Assembly (NCBI RefSeq): GCF_023898865.1
Contig: NZ_JAGSOV010000003.1
Location: forward strand, 1-64,000
DNA length: 64,000 nucleotides
Direction: 5' to 3'
Origin: Pseudonocardia humida
Lineage (GTDB): Bacteria > Actinomycetota > Actinomycetes > Mycobacteriales > Pseudonocardiaceae
The position numbers and the translations under genes were made by a program. The notes below the pieces were generated by a model that had not been told where the DNA came from, did not search any database, and saw only the letters and a program-made list of their open reading frames with translations. The first letter of the stretch is position 1. Every line of letters starts with the position of its first letter. Below are positions 1 to 8,326 of the stretch, in pieces.

Positions 1-154
1 CCGCCGCCCCACCCCGCCCGGGCGGGGGGGGCCCCGCCCGGCGGCGCGCGCCCACGACCCACCCCACGCTGCGAGGGGCCCGCCTACCCCTGCGAGCACC
101 CCACCGGAGGTCGCTTGCGGACCGAGGCGGGGGCCGGTCCCCTAGGGTCGGGAC

Positions 155-1126
155 GTGCCCGAGACGGAGACCGGCAGCGCAGGCGCCGACGCCGACGGCC
201 CCGCCGAGGCGGGGGGCGGACTCGACGAGGTGGCCGACGAGCTGTACGGCGTGCGCCCCGACGAGTTCATCCCGCGCCGCGACGAGGCCGTCGCCCGTGC
301 CCGCGAGGCGGGCGATCGCGACCTGGCCCGGGCGATCGGCCGCCTGCGCCGCCCCACCCGCGCCGCCTGGCTGTCCAACCTGCTCGCCCGCGAGCGCCCC
401 GACCAGCTCGAGGGCCTGCTCGGGTTGGCCGAGGGGCTGGCCGACGCCCAGCGCACCCTGGACGGCGCGGCGCTGCGCCAGCTGTCCAGCCAGCGCCGCA
501 AGCTGGTGGGCGCGGTGGCCCAGGAGGCCTCCCGGCTGGCCAGGGCCGAGCACGAGCCCGTCGGCGACGGGCTGCTGCGCGAGCTGCAGGAGATCCTGGA
601 GGCCGCGCTGGCCGACCCGGACATCGCCGACGAGGTGCGCTCCGGGCGGCTCACGCGCTCGGTCTCCTACTCCGGCTTCGGTCCCGGTGCCCGTGCCGAC
701 GCCGCGCCGCGGCCCGCGCGCACCCGCCCGGCGCCCCCGCGCCGCGAACCCGCCGAGCCCGCCCCCGAACCCGAGCCCGACGAGGACGAGCGGGAGCGGG
801 AGCGCCGCGAGCGCGAACGCCGGGCAGAGCGCGAGCGCCGGGAGCGGGCGCTGGCCGAGGCGCGGGCCGAGGAGGAGACCGCCCGCGACCGGCAGTTCGC
901 CGCCGAGGGCGCCCGCGACGACGCCGTCGCCGCCCGCGACGACGCCCGCGACCGGGTCGCCCGGCTCGCCGCCGAGCTGGAGTCGGCCCGCGAGGCCGAA
1001 CGGGCGGCCGCCGACGCCGCGCGCGACGCCGAGACCGCGGCGCGGGCCGCGGGCCGGGAGGCCGGGGCCGCGGCCTCGCGCACCGCCCGCGCGCAGGCGG
1101 CGCTCGACGAGCTCGACGGCTCCTGA
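155..1126 (+). CDS. Hypothetical coiled-coil protein
   Basis: A 323-residue protein starting at a GTG codon. Residues about 35-150 look helical and include a stretch (LARAIGRLRRPTRAAWLSN) of a type I associate with conserved actinobacterial hypothetical proteins. Residues about 165-200 are rich in Pro, Arg and Ala, and about 205-323 form a long Glu/Arg/Ala-rich region with strong coiled-coil character. There is no signal peptide, membrane segment or catalytic motif, so it is probably a cytosolic structural or scaffold protein. Coding is supported by strong GC third-position bias over the full length. It lies 111 bp upstream of another helical protein on the same strand and may share a transcript. 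I do not recognise a named family. Confidence 0.75.
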   Translation: MPETETGSAGADADGPAEAGGGLDEVADELYGVRPDEFIPRRDEAVARAREAGDRDLARAIGRLRRPTRAAWLSNLLARERPDQLEGLLGLAEGLADAQRTLDGAALRQLSSQRRKLVGAVAQEASRLARAEHEPVGDGLLRELQEILEAALADPDIADEVRSGRLTRSVSYSGFGPGARADAAPRPARTRPAPPRREPAEPAPEPEPDEDERERERRERERRAERERRERALAEARAEEETARDRQFAAEGARDDAVAARDDARDRVARLAAELESAREAERAAADAARDAETAARAAGREAGAAASRTARAQAALDELDGS

Positions 1127-1237
1127 CCGGCGGCGATCCGCGCCACCCCGACGCACGCGGAAGTGCGCGGGACCACGGGAGAACCTCCTCACACGCCCGT
1201 CGCGCATGCGGGCCGGGCGTGCGGTTACCCCACGGGT

Positions 1238-2227
1238 ATGGCACTCACCATCACCCCGGAGACCGTCGCCACCGACACGATCATCGCCCAGCTGAGGGCC
1301 ATCGAGCAGCTCACCCGGACCGAGGCCCTGACCGCGCGCATCCGCGTCGCGCAGGCCCGCACCGACGAGGTGCGCCGCGAGCTGCGCGACAACGCCGCCG
1401 ACGCCGACCGGCGCATCGAGCGCATCACGGCCCGCCTGCGCGCCCTCGACGCCGCCCCCGACGTCCTCACGCCGACCATCAGCCGCGTGGTGACGCTGGT
1501 CAAGAGCACCCTGGAGCAGGCCCAGCCGGTCGAGGAGGCGCTGCTGACCGACCTGACCCTGGAGCACCAGCTCCGCGACCGCGCCCGCTACGTCAAGGTG
1601 CTCGCCAAGCGGGCCGGGCTGCCCGCCGTGGAGAAGCTGGCCGACGACCTCGTCGCCAAGCACGGCGAGACCATCGAGTGGATCACCACCGTGCTCGCCG
1701 AGGAGGCGCTGGGCGGTCCGGCCAAGCTCGCCCCCACCCCGCTGCAGCGGGTCGCGGGCGGGGTGGCGCAGGCCATCACCCTGCCCACGCGGGTCGCCAT
1801 GCAGGGCGTCAACCGCGCCGTCGACGGCCTGAGCCGGGTCGGCGACCAGGCCCGCGACACGGTCAACTCCGTGGTCGGGTCGGTCGCGCGCGTCGGCACC
1901 GACGGCCGCGAGGTCGTGACGGCCGGGCGCGACGCCGCGCTGCGCAAGGCCGAGCAGGTCGCCGGCCGCGACGGCGCCGAGCCGGTGGCCGACGCCGTGC
2001 ACGCGACCCGCGCCGAGCTGGGCAGCCTCAAGGCCAGCGAGCTGCCGATCAAGGGCTTCGAGGAGCTCAGCGCCCAGGGCGCCGCGGCGGCGGTCCGGGA
2101 GCTGACCGACCCGGACCAGGTCACCACGATGCTGGCCTTCGAGGAGCGCAACCGCAACCGCGCCGGGGTCGTCTCGGCCGCGCGCAGCCGGTTCGCCGCG
2201 CTCGCCAAGGACGCCGCCAGGTCCTGA
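1238..2227 (+). CDS. Ferritin-like-domain helical protein
   Basis: A 329-residue protein. I chose the ATG at 1238 (MALTITPE) rather than the in-frame codon 75 bp upstream because the upstream extension is Arg/His-rich and unlike a folded N-terminus. Residues about 1-75 form an amphipathic helix pair. Residues about 85-150 carry acidic and His residues in helices (QPVEEALLTDLTLEHQLRDR, then KHGETIEWI) resembling the ferritin-like proteins annotated in actinobacteria. The rest is a long amphipathic region with Ala/Val/Arg repeats. No signal peptide is present. Metal binding is inferred only from the pattern of Glu and His; the family assignment is tentative. It ends just before a G/C-run hairpin. 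Confidence 0.65.
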   Translation: MALTITPETVATDTIIAQLRAIEQLTRTEALTARIRVAQARTDEVRRELRDNAADADRRIERITARLRALDAAPDVLTPTISRVVTLVKSTLEQAQPVEEALLTDLTLEHQLRDRARYVKVLAKRAGLPAVEKLADDLVAKHGETIEWITTVLAEEALGGPAKLAPTPLQRVAGGVAQAITLPTRVAMQGVNRAVDGLSRVGDQARDTVNSVVGSVARVGTDGREVVTAGRDAALRKAEQVAGRDGAEPVADAVHATRAELGSLKASELPIKGFEELSAQGAAAAVRELTDPDQVTTMLAFEERNRNRAGVVSAARSRFAALAKDAARS

Positions 2228-2260
2228 TCGACGTCCTGATCGACACCGCATGACCCCTCG

Positions 2261-2298
2261 CCGGGGGGGGGGGGCCCGCCGGGCCCCCCCCCCCCCGG
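2261..2298. terminator. G12/C13 hairpin between convergent genes
   Basis: A run of 12 G (2263-2274) and a run of 13 C (2284-2296) flank CCCGCCGGG and can form an all-G:C stem. It sits between the convergent helical-protein gene and the sensor kinase gene, so it could terminate both. There is no U-tract. Homopolymers of this length are prone to sequencing errors. Confidence 0.5.
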
Positions 2299-2330
2299 GT
2301 CCGGCACCATCCCCGCGAGCCGCCGTCCGG

Positions 2331-3425
2331 TCACCCGGGCGCGGCCGGGAGCCGCACCGTGACGTGGAGCCCCCCGGCGGCCGAGGGGGTGAGGGTGAGG
2401 GTCCCGTCGTGCGCGCGGGTGATGCTCGTGACGATCGCCAGGCCGAGGCCGACGCCGGCGTGGTCGGTGCGGACGCGTTCGCTGCCGCGCTGGAACGGCT
2501 CGGCGAGCCGGGAGACCGATTCCGCCGTGAGCTTCTCGCCGGTGTTCTCGACGGTGAGCACCGCGCTCCCGGCGCGGACACCGGTCCGGACCAGCACGGT
2601 GCCCTTCTCCGGCCGGTTGTGCACGATCGCGTTGTGCACGAGGTTCGTGGTCAGCTGCAGCAGCAGGGCGTGCGAGCCGATGGTCGCGGTGATGTCGCCG
2701 GAGGTCCGGACGGCGACGCCGTGCTCCTCCGCCAGGGGCAGGAGCGTCTCGGTGGCCTCCTCCGCGAGCAGGGACAGGTCGACGCGCTCGCGGGCGAAGG
2801 ACCGCTGGTCGGCCCGGCTGAGCAGGAGCAGCGCCTCGGTGAGGTCGATCGCCCGGGTGGTGACGCCGTGCAGGCGGTCGACGAGCTCGCCGGGATCGCG
2901 GGTCGGGTCGTTGCGGGCCACGTCGAGGAGCGTCCGCGTGATGGCCAGCGGGGTGCGCAGTTCGTGCGAGGCGTTGGCGGCGAACCTGCGCTGTTCGCCG
3001 ACGTGCGCCTCGAGCCGCGTGAGCATGGTGTCGAAGGCGTCGGCGAGCTCGCGGAACTCGTCGCTGCGCCCCGGTAGCCGGATCCGGTGGGAGAGCGACC
3101 CGTTCGCGGCCATGCGGGTGGCGTGGGTGATGCGGGTCAGCGGGGCGAGCATGCGCCCGGCCAGGACCCACCCTCCCACCAGACCGAACACCAGCAGGAA
3201 GCCCATCGCCGCGAAGACCGCCGAACCGAATACCCGCGGGCCGAAGTTGCTCGGGTCGAAGGCGCGCAGGAGGTCGGGGAGGGTGGGGACGAACGTGCTG
3301 GCGGGCGAGCCCCGCAGCAGGAACACCCACACGGCCCCGAGCAGCAGGGCCCCGGCGAACATGAGGAACCCGGCGTAGCTGAGGGTGAGCTTGAGCCGGA
3401 CGCTCGGGCCGGGTCGCCTGTGCAC
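2331..3425 (-). CDS. Sensor histidine kinase (HAMP type, orphan)
   Basis: An inner-membrane two-component kinase of about 364 residues. The start is placed at the GTG at 3425 because AGGGAG lies six bases upstream; in-frame GTGs at 3440 and 3467 lack such a site. Two membrane segments (about 12-37 and 65-90) bracket a short 27-residue extracytoplasmic loop. A HAMP linker, a HisKA domain with the phospho-acceptor in ASHELRTPLA (His about 154) and a HATPase_c domain (N box NLVHNAIVHN, G box DHAGVGLGLAI) follow. No response regulator adjoins it: downstream lies a convergent gene, and upstream a divergent VanY-like carboxypeptidase. The short sensor loop suggests it senses envelope stress or a membrane-embedded ligand (inference). 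Confidence 0.9.
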   Translation of the reverse strand: MHRRPGPSVRLKLTLSYAGFLMFAGALLLGAVWVFLLRGSPASTFVPTLPDLLRAFDPSNFGPRVFGSAVFAAMGFLLVFGLVGGWVLAGRMLAPLTRITHATRMAANGSLSHRIRLPGRSDEFRELADAFDTMLTRLEAHVGEQRRFAANASHELRTPLAITRTLLDVARNDPTRDPGELVDRLHGVTTRAIDLTEALLLLSRADQRSFARERVDLSLLAEEATETLLPLAEEHGVAVRTSGDITATIGSHALLLQLTTNLVHNAIVHNRPEKGTVLVRTGVRAGSAVLTVENTGEKLTAESVSRLAEPFQRGSERVRTDHAGVGLGLAIVTSITRAHDGTLTLTPSAAGGLHVTVRLPAAPG

Positions 3426-3493
3426 GGTCTGCTCCCTCACGCCCGGGTGCCGGGTGCCCCCACGCACGGGCCCTCGATGCTACGAGCCGGGGC

Positions 3494-3535
3494 GTATCGC
3501 CGGGATATCGAGAACCGCATACGTTCCGGCGATAC
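3494..3535. promoter_or_regulatory. Inverted repeat in kinase/VanY divergent promoter
   Basis: Two perfect 10-bp arms, GTATCGCCGG (3494-3503) and CCGGCGATAC (3526-3535), have centres 32 bp apart, about three helical turns. They lie between the divergently oriented sensor kinase and carboxypeptidase genes. This is a good candidate operator for a dimeric regulator controlling both; which protein binds it is unknown. Confidence 0.5.
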
Positions 3536-3556
3536 CGCGCTGCCTTCACTGGCGCC

Positions 3557-4519
3557 ATGACCCGCAGCGGACCAGCACGAGCAGCAGACCGGTCTCCGGT
3601 GCCCTCGGCCCCCGGCGCGTACGGCGATCGCTTCCCGACCCAGCCCATCGCGGTCGGCCACCACCGGAGAGGGCTCGTCCTCGACGAGCACGGCGGGCGT
3701 GCTCCCGGGGTCACGAGCCGGCACACGTCGTCGGCGTACCGACGACCGCCGCACCGACGACCGCCGCCGGCCCGGCAGCACCACGCGCCTGCGACCGACC
3801 GCGTGTCCTACCGCGAACCGGCCCGGACCGCCGCCGGCCCCGCCCGATCGACGGTCCTCGTCGTCGCGGTCGTGGTCGCCGCCGCGGTGACCGGAGCCCT
3901 CGGTCTCCGGTCGTGGGCGACCTCGTCCCCGTCGGCGGCCCCCGTGCCACCGGGGGGATCCGTCCCCGCCCCGGGCCCGGCACCGCAGACTCCGCGGGCG
4001 GACGACGTCCCGCGGCGCCCCCCACCACCGGGCACCGACGACCGTGACGGCGCCGGCCGTGGTGCGCTCGGCGAGGCAGACGGTGTCGTTCCCGACGGCG
4101 TGACGGTCTTCGACGACGTCGCCGCCGTGGCCAAGCTCGATCCGGCTCTCCTCGATGCCCTGCGCCGGGCCGCGACGCAGGCCGCGGACGACGGGGTCGC
4201 GTTCTCGGTCAACAGCGGTTGGCGGTCCCCGCGGTACCAGGACCAGCTGCTCCGCGAGGCCATCGCCGAGCACGGCTCGGAGGAGGCGGCGGCCCGGTGG
4301 GTGGCCACCGCGGACACCTCCCCGCACGTGTCCGGGGACGCGGTCGACATCGGGCCCGCCGCGGCCACGGCGTGGCTGTCGGAGAACGGCGCCGACCACG
4401 GGCTGTGCCAGACCTACCGCAACGAGCCCTGGCACTACGAGCTGCGCCCCGACGCCGTCGACGACGGTTGCCCGCCCCCCTACGCCGACCCCACGCACGA
4501 TCCGAGGATGCAGGAGTGA
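3557..4519 (+). CDS. M15-family D-Ala-D-Ala carboxypeptidase (VanY-like)
   Basis: A cell-wall zinc peptidase expected to remove the terminal D-Ala from peptidoglycan stem peptides outside the membrane. The C-terminal half carries the M15B/VanY signature: SGWRSPRYQ, the zinc motif PHVSGDAVDIG (His and Asp ligands) and WHYEL with the third ligand. One membrane segment (VLVVAVVVAAAVTGALGL) lies near residue 100 if the ATG at 3557 is used. An in-frame GTG at 3803 would place the anchor near the N-terminus (238 residues, closer to usual VanY length), so the start is uncertain. The first 80 residues are His/Arg/Pro-rich. No vanHAX genes are nearby, so this is probably wall maintenance rather than glycopeptide resistance. 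Confidence 0.85.
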   Translation: MTRSGPARAADRSPVPSAPGAYGDRFPTQPIAVGHHRRGLVLDEHGGRAPGVTSRHTSSAYRRPPHRRPPPARQHHAPATDRVSYREPARTAAGPARSTVLVVAVVVAAAVTGALGLRSWATSSPSAAPVPPGGSVPAPGPAPQTPRADDVPRRPPPPGTDDRDGAGRGALGEADGVVPDGVTVFDDVAAVAKLDPALLDALRRAATQAADDGVAFSVNSGWRSPRYQDQLLREAIAEHGSEEAAARWVATADTSPHVSGDAVDIGPAAATAWLSENGADHGLCQTYRNEPWHYELRPDAVDDGCPPPYADPTHDPRMQE

Positions 4520-4534
4520 CCCGTCGCCCACGGA

Positions 4535-5137
4535 TCACGCTCGGCGGCTCCCGCCGGGCCATTCGTGGTGCAGCACGGCGTACAGCTCGTCGTTGGTCCA
4601 CTCCCCCTTGCTCCAGGTGCTCTGCAGCTGCAGCCCCTCGCGGCGCATGCCCACCCGGCGCAGCAGGGCGGCCGAGCGCGCGTTGCGGTCGTCACAGCTG
4701 GCGGTGACGCGGTGCTTGCCGCGGTCGAGGAACAGGTAGTCGAGCACCCGGCGCACGGCCTCGGTGGCGTAGCCGCGGCCGTGGTGCGCGGCGGCGAAGG
4801 TGAAGCCCAGCTCGGCCTGGCAGGGGCGCTCGAGCGGCACGTGCACGCCGCAGTCGCCGACCAGCTCGTCGGTGCCGGGCAGGGCCACCGCGAACTGGAA
4901 CCAGCGCCCGGGGGTGTCGGGGTGCTCCTGGTCCAGCTCGGCCAGCATGCGCCGTGCCCGCTCCATCGGGTAGGGCGCCTCCCAGCCCTGGTAGCGGGCG
5001 ATCGCCGGGTCGCTGCGGTAGGCCACGAAGGCGGGCAGGTCGGCGGCGCCGAACCGGCGCAGGACGAGCCGTCCGGTGCGCAGGGCGGTGAACCCCGTGT
5101 CCGGGCCGAGCTGGTCGTGCGGGAAAATCACGGCCAT
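4535..5137 (-). CDS. GNAT N-acetyltransferase, RimJ/RimL type
   Basis: A 200-residue acetyl-CoA-dependent acetyltransferase. The N-terminal part has TGRLVLRRFGAADLPAFVAY, typical of the RimJ/RimL group, and the acetyl-CoA loop region reads HHGRGYATEAVRRVLDYLF. The C-terminus has the usual NARSAALLRRVGMRREG strand-helix. These enzymes acetylate protein N-termini or small amines; the substrate here is not evident. The start is the ATG at 5137 (MAVIFPHD). The gene is convergent with the VanY-like gene, with only 15 bp between stops, and divergent from hrpB, with which the 5' end may overlap. Confidence 0.9.
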   Translation of the reverse strand: MAVIFPHDQLGPDTGFTALRTGRLVLRRFGAADLPAFVAYRSDPAIARYQGWEAPYPMERARRMLAELDQEHPDTPGRWFQFAVALPGTDELVGDCGVHVPLERPCQAELGFTFAAAHHGRGYATEAVRRVLDYLFLDRGKHRVTASCDDRNARSAALLRRVGMRREGLQLQSTWSKGEWTNDELYAVLHHEWPGGSRRA

Positions 5138-7601
5138 AGCCAACACCCTGCCTGATGACCTGCCCGACCTCCCGGTCCGGGCCGCGCTCGGCGAGGTGAC
5201 CGGTGCCCTCGCGGCGCACGGGGCGGCGGTGCTGGTCGCTCCCCCGGGCACCGGCAAGACCACGCTCGTGCCGCTCGCGCTCGCCGCCGCGAGCGAGCAG
5301 CGGGTCGTGGTGGCCGAGCCCCGCCGGTTGGCCACCCGCGCGGCCGCGGCGCGGATGGCGTCGCTGCTGGGCGAGGCGGTGGGCGAGCGGGTCGGCTACG
5401 CCGTGCGCGGCGAGTCGCGCAGCTCGGCCCGGACCCGGATCGAGGTGGTCACCTCCGGGTTGCTGCTGCGCAGGCTGGTGGCCGACCCGGAGCTGGCGGG
5501 CGTGGGCACCGTCGTGCTGGACGAGTGCCACGAGCGCCACCTCGACGCCGACCTGCTGCTCGCCCTGTTGCTCGACGCCCGCGCGGGCCTGCGCCCCGAG
5601 CTGGGCCTGCTGGCCACCTCGGCGACCGTGGCCGGCGAGCGGCTGGCCGAGCTGCTCGACCCGGCGGGCACGGCCCCGGTGCTGCGGGTCTCGGCCAGGA
5701 CGTTCCCCGTCGACGTGCAGCACCTGCCGCCGGTGCGGGGGGAGGCCGTGGAGGCGTGCGCGGCCAGAGCGGTGCGCGCGGCCCTGGCCGACGGCGACGG
5801 CGACGTGCTCGTGTTCCTGCCGGGGGTGGCGGAGATCCGGCGCACCGCGGCCGCGCTGGGCGGGCTGGACGTCGACGTGCGCCCGCTGCACGGGCGGCTG
5901 CCACCGGCCGAGCAGGACGCCGCGCTGCGCCCGGGCGAGCGGCGCCGCGTCGTGCTGGCGACGGCGGTGGCCGAGTCGAGCCTGACCGTGCCGGGGGTGC
6001 GGGCGGTGGTGGACGCCGGGCTGGCCCGGGTGCCGCGCACCGACCACCGGCGCGGGCTGTCGGGGCTGGTCACCGTGCGGGTGTCGGCGGCGGTGGCCGA
6101 GCAGCGCGCCGGCCGGGCCGGGCGGGAGGCGCCGGGGCGCGCGTACCGCTGCTGGCCGCGCGGCGAGCTGCTGGCGCGCTACCCCGAGCCGGAGATCCGC
6201 ACCGCCGACCTCACCCGCCTCGCGCTCGACCTGGCCTGCTGGGGCACCCCGGACGGGTCGGCGCTGACCTGGTGGGACCCGCCCCCGGCGGGACCGCTGG
6301 CCGCCGGGCGCGAGGTGCTGCGGGCGCTGGGCGCGGTGCGCGACGGGCGGGTGACCGGGCGCGGGCGGCGGATGGCCGGGCTGGGCCTGCACCCGCGGCT
6401 GGCCCGGGCGCTGCTGGACGGGTCGGCGGCAGTCGGTACGCGGACGGCGGCCGAGGTGGTGGCGTTGCTCGACGACGACACCCTGGCCGCCGGGGCCGAG
6501 GTCGACGCCGAGCTGGGCAGGCTGCGCTCGGGCGGCGCGCCGGGGTCGGGGCGCTGGCGCGGGGAGGTCGGTCGGCTGGTCCGGGCGGTCGGGGCGGGAG
6601 CGGGCGCCCGGTCGGAGGCGGGCGGCCGGGCCGGGGCCGCGGCGCTGGTGGTGGCGATGGCCCAGCCCGAGCGGCTCGCCCGGCGCCGCTCCGCCGGCGC
6701 GCCGGTGTACCTGATGGCCGGCGGCACGGCCGCGGAGCTGCCCGCCGGCAGCGCGCTGGCCGGCCAGGAGTGGCTCGCCGTCGCGGTGGCCGACCGCTCC
6801 CCCGGTGCGGCCAACGCGCGCATCCGGCTGGCCGCCGCGGCCGACCGGGAGCTCGCCGAACGCGCGGCCCCGGCGCTGCTGGCCGAGGCCGAGGAGGTGC
6901 GCTGGCAGGACGGCGACGTGCTGGCGCGCCGGGTCCGCCGGCTGGGCGCCATCGAGCTGGAGCAGCGCAGGCTGCCCGACCCGCCACGGGACGCGGTGCG
7001 CGCCGCGGTGCTCGACGGTCTGCGCGCGGAGGGCTTGGGCCTGCTGCGCTGGAGCGACACCTCCCGGCGGCTGCGCGACCGGCTCGCCACCCTGCACCGG
7101 GTGCTGGGCGAGCCGTGGCCCGACGTCTCCGACGCCGCCCTGCTGGCCGATCCCGACCGCTGGTGGACCGGGCGGCTGGTCGGTGCCCGCTCGCGCGCCG
7201 ACCTGGCCCGCGTCGACGCCGGGGAGGTGCTGCGCGGCCTGCTGGACTGGCGCACCGCACCGCGGCTCGACGAGCTCGCCCCGGAGCGGATCGCGGTGCC
7301 GTCCGGGTCGCGGATCGCGCTGGACTGGTCGGGCGAGCAGCCGGTGCTGCCGGTGCGGGTGCAGGAGGCGTTCGGCTGGACCGACTCGCCGACCGTGGCC
7401 GACGGCAGGCTGCCGGTCCTGCTGCACCTGCTGTCCCCGGCCGGGCGACCGGCGGCGGTCACCGCCGACCTGGCCTCGTTCTGGGCGACGGGCTACCCGC
7501 AGGTGCGCGCGGAGCTGCGCGGGCGCTACCCCAAGCACGACTGGCCGGAGGACCCGCTGGCCGCCGCGCCCTCGCGGCGGCCGCGGCGGCCCCGCCCGTG
7601 A
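5097..7601 (+). CDS. hrpB: ATP-dependent helicase HrpB
   Basis: A DEAH-box RNA helicase of about 835 residues, the usual HrpB length. Visible motifs are Walker A (APPGTGKTTLVPLAL), Ia (VAEPRRLATRAAA), DEAH-type Walker B (VVLDECHERH), motif III (LATSATV), and motifs V and VI (VAESSLTVPGV, then QRAGRAGREAPGRAYR). The HA2 region and the HrpB-specific C-terminal domain (RIALDWSGEQPVLPVRVQEAFG) follow. In bacteria HrpB is often dispensable and its RNA target is poorly defined. The start is uncertain: GTG codons at 5076, 5088 and 5097 precede the conserved LPVRAAL region, and all overlap the divergent GNAT gene. Confidence 0.93.
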   Translation: MSGPSWSCGKITAIANTLPDDLPDLPVRAALGEVTGALAAHGAAVLVAPPGTGKTTLVPLALAAASEQRVVVAEPRRLATRAAAARMASLLGEAVGERVGYAVRGESRSSARTRIEVVTSGLLLRRLVADPELAGVGTVVLDECHERHLDADLLLALLLDARAGLRPELGLLATSATVAGERLAELLDPAGTAPVLRVSARTFPVDVQHLPPVRGEAVEACAARAVRAALADGDGDVLVFLPGVAEIRRTAAALGGLDVDVRPLHGRLPPAEQDAALRPGERRRVVLATAVAESSLTVPGVRAVVDAGLARVPRTDHRRGLSGLVTVRVSAAVAEQRAGRAGREAPGRAYRCWPRGELLARYPEPEIRTADLTRLALDLACWGTPDGSALTWWDPPPAGPLAAGREVLRALGAVRDGRVTGRGRRMAGLGLHPRLARALLDGSAAVGTRTAAEVVALLDDDTLAAGAEVDAELGRLRSGGAPGSGRWRGEVGRLVRAVGAGAGARSEAGGRAGAAALVVAMAQPERLARRRSAGAPVYLMAGGTAAELPAGSALAGQEWLAVAVADRSPGAANARIRLAAAADRELAERAAPALLAEAEEVRWQDGDVLARRVRRLGAIELEQRRLPDPPRDAVRAAVLDGLRAEGLGLLRWSDTSRRLRDRLATLHRVLGEPWPDVSDAALLADPDRWWTGRLVGARSRADLARVDAGEVLRGLLDWRTAPRLDELAPERIAVPSGSRIALDWSGEQPVLPVRVQEAFGWTDSPTVADGRLPVLLHLLSPAGRPAAVTADLASFWATGYPQVRAELRGRYPKHDWPEDPLAAAPSRRPRRPRP

Positions 7602-7706
7602 GCCGGACCCCACCCGGACCCGACCCGATCGAACAGACGTTCTAGCATCAGCCTGGATGGCCCGCACTTCCGCGAACCAGGCACGAGTAGGGAGCACAAC
7701 GGCCCG

Positions 7707-8249
7707 ATGACCACGCCCGAGCAGCCCACCGCGACCGACCCGGCCGACCCGGCCACCCCAGCCAAGGCCGGGGGCCGGACCGGGAAGGCCGCCGCCCGGA
7801 CGGCCCCCGAGCCCGCGGACGCCGCCCCGGCCGCCGCCGCTCCCGCCGACACCGCTCCTGCCGACACCGCTCCCGAGGACGCGTCCGGCACCACCGACGG
7901 TGCCGCGGCCGAGGGCGTGGACGAGGCCGCGCCGGAGAAGCGCCGCCGCGGCCGCCCGAAGGGTTCGACCGCCCGCACCACCCGCACGATCGAGCTGATC
8001 CTCACCGTCAGCGGCACCGTCGACGGCGAGTGGCAGGCCGAGCTGAAGCAGGGCAGCGCCTGGCTGAGCCGGGGCCTGCCGGTGTCGGCGACGGCCGTCG
8101 CCGCCGCCGCCCGCGAGCTGCACCCCGAGCTGGCCGACCCGATCGACGCGGCCATCGGCGCCGCCCGCGAGCAGCGCGCGGCCCGGGTCGCGGCGCTGGA
8201 GGCCGAGCTGGAGCAGGCCCGCAAGGCCCTCGCCGAGATCGAGGGCTGA
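7707..8249 (+). CDS. AT-hook-like actinobacterial protein (DUF6319-like)
   Basis: A 180-residue protein. The first 70 residues are low-complexity Ala/Pro/Thr/Asp, followed by a basic KRRRGRPKGS motif (about residues 72-85) that resembles an AT-hook minor-groove DNA-binding element. The C-terminal domain (TIELILTVSGTVDGEWQAEL, then LPVSATAVAAAARELHPELA) ends in a short coiled coil. It recalls the actinobacterial DUF6319 family, but that is from memory. A role in DNA binding is inference from the RGRPKG motif only. The ATG at 7707 opens the frame. A strong hairpin follows the stop codon. Confidence 0.75.
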   Translation: MTTPEQPTATDPADPATPAKAGGRTGKAAARTAPEPADAAPAAAAPADTAPADTAPEDASGTTDGAAAEGVDEAAPEKRRRGRPKGSTARTTRTIELILTVSGTVDGEWQAELKQGSAWLSRGLPVSATAVAAAARELHPELADPIDAAIGAAREQRAARVAALEAELEQARKALAEIEG

Positions 8250-8261
8250 CAGACCCGCCGC

Positions 8262-8307
8262 GAGGGGTGCCGTGGCCGACCGGAAACCGGTCACCACGGC
8301 ACCCCTC
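8262..8307 (+). terminator. Hairpin after AT-hook-like gene
   Basis: GAGGGGTGCCGTGG (8262-8275) pairs perfectly with CCACGGCACCCCTC (8294-8307), with a second 6-bp segment (GACCGG/CCGGTC) closing an AAA loop. There is no U-run. It probably separates the upstream gene from the phosphodiesterase gene. Confidence 0.65.
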
Positions 8308-8326
8308 CCGGTACGAGGATGGGCGG

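Noticed and set aside
3557..4519. Glycopeptide-resistance (van) locus
   Set aside because: Only a VanY-like peptidase and a kinase are present; vanH, vanA/B ligase, vanX and a VanR regulator are absent.
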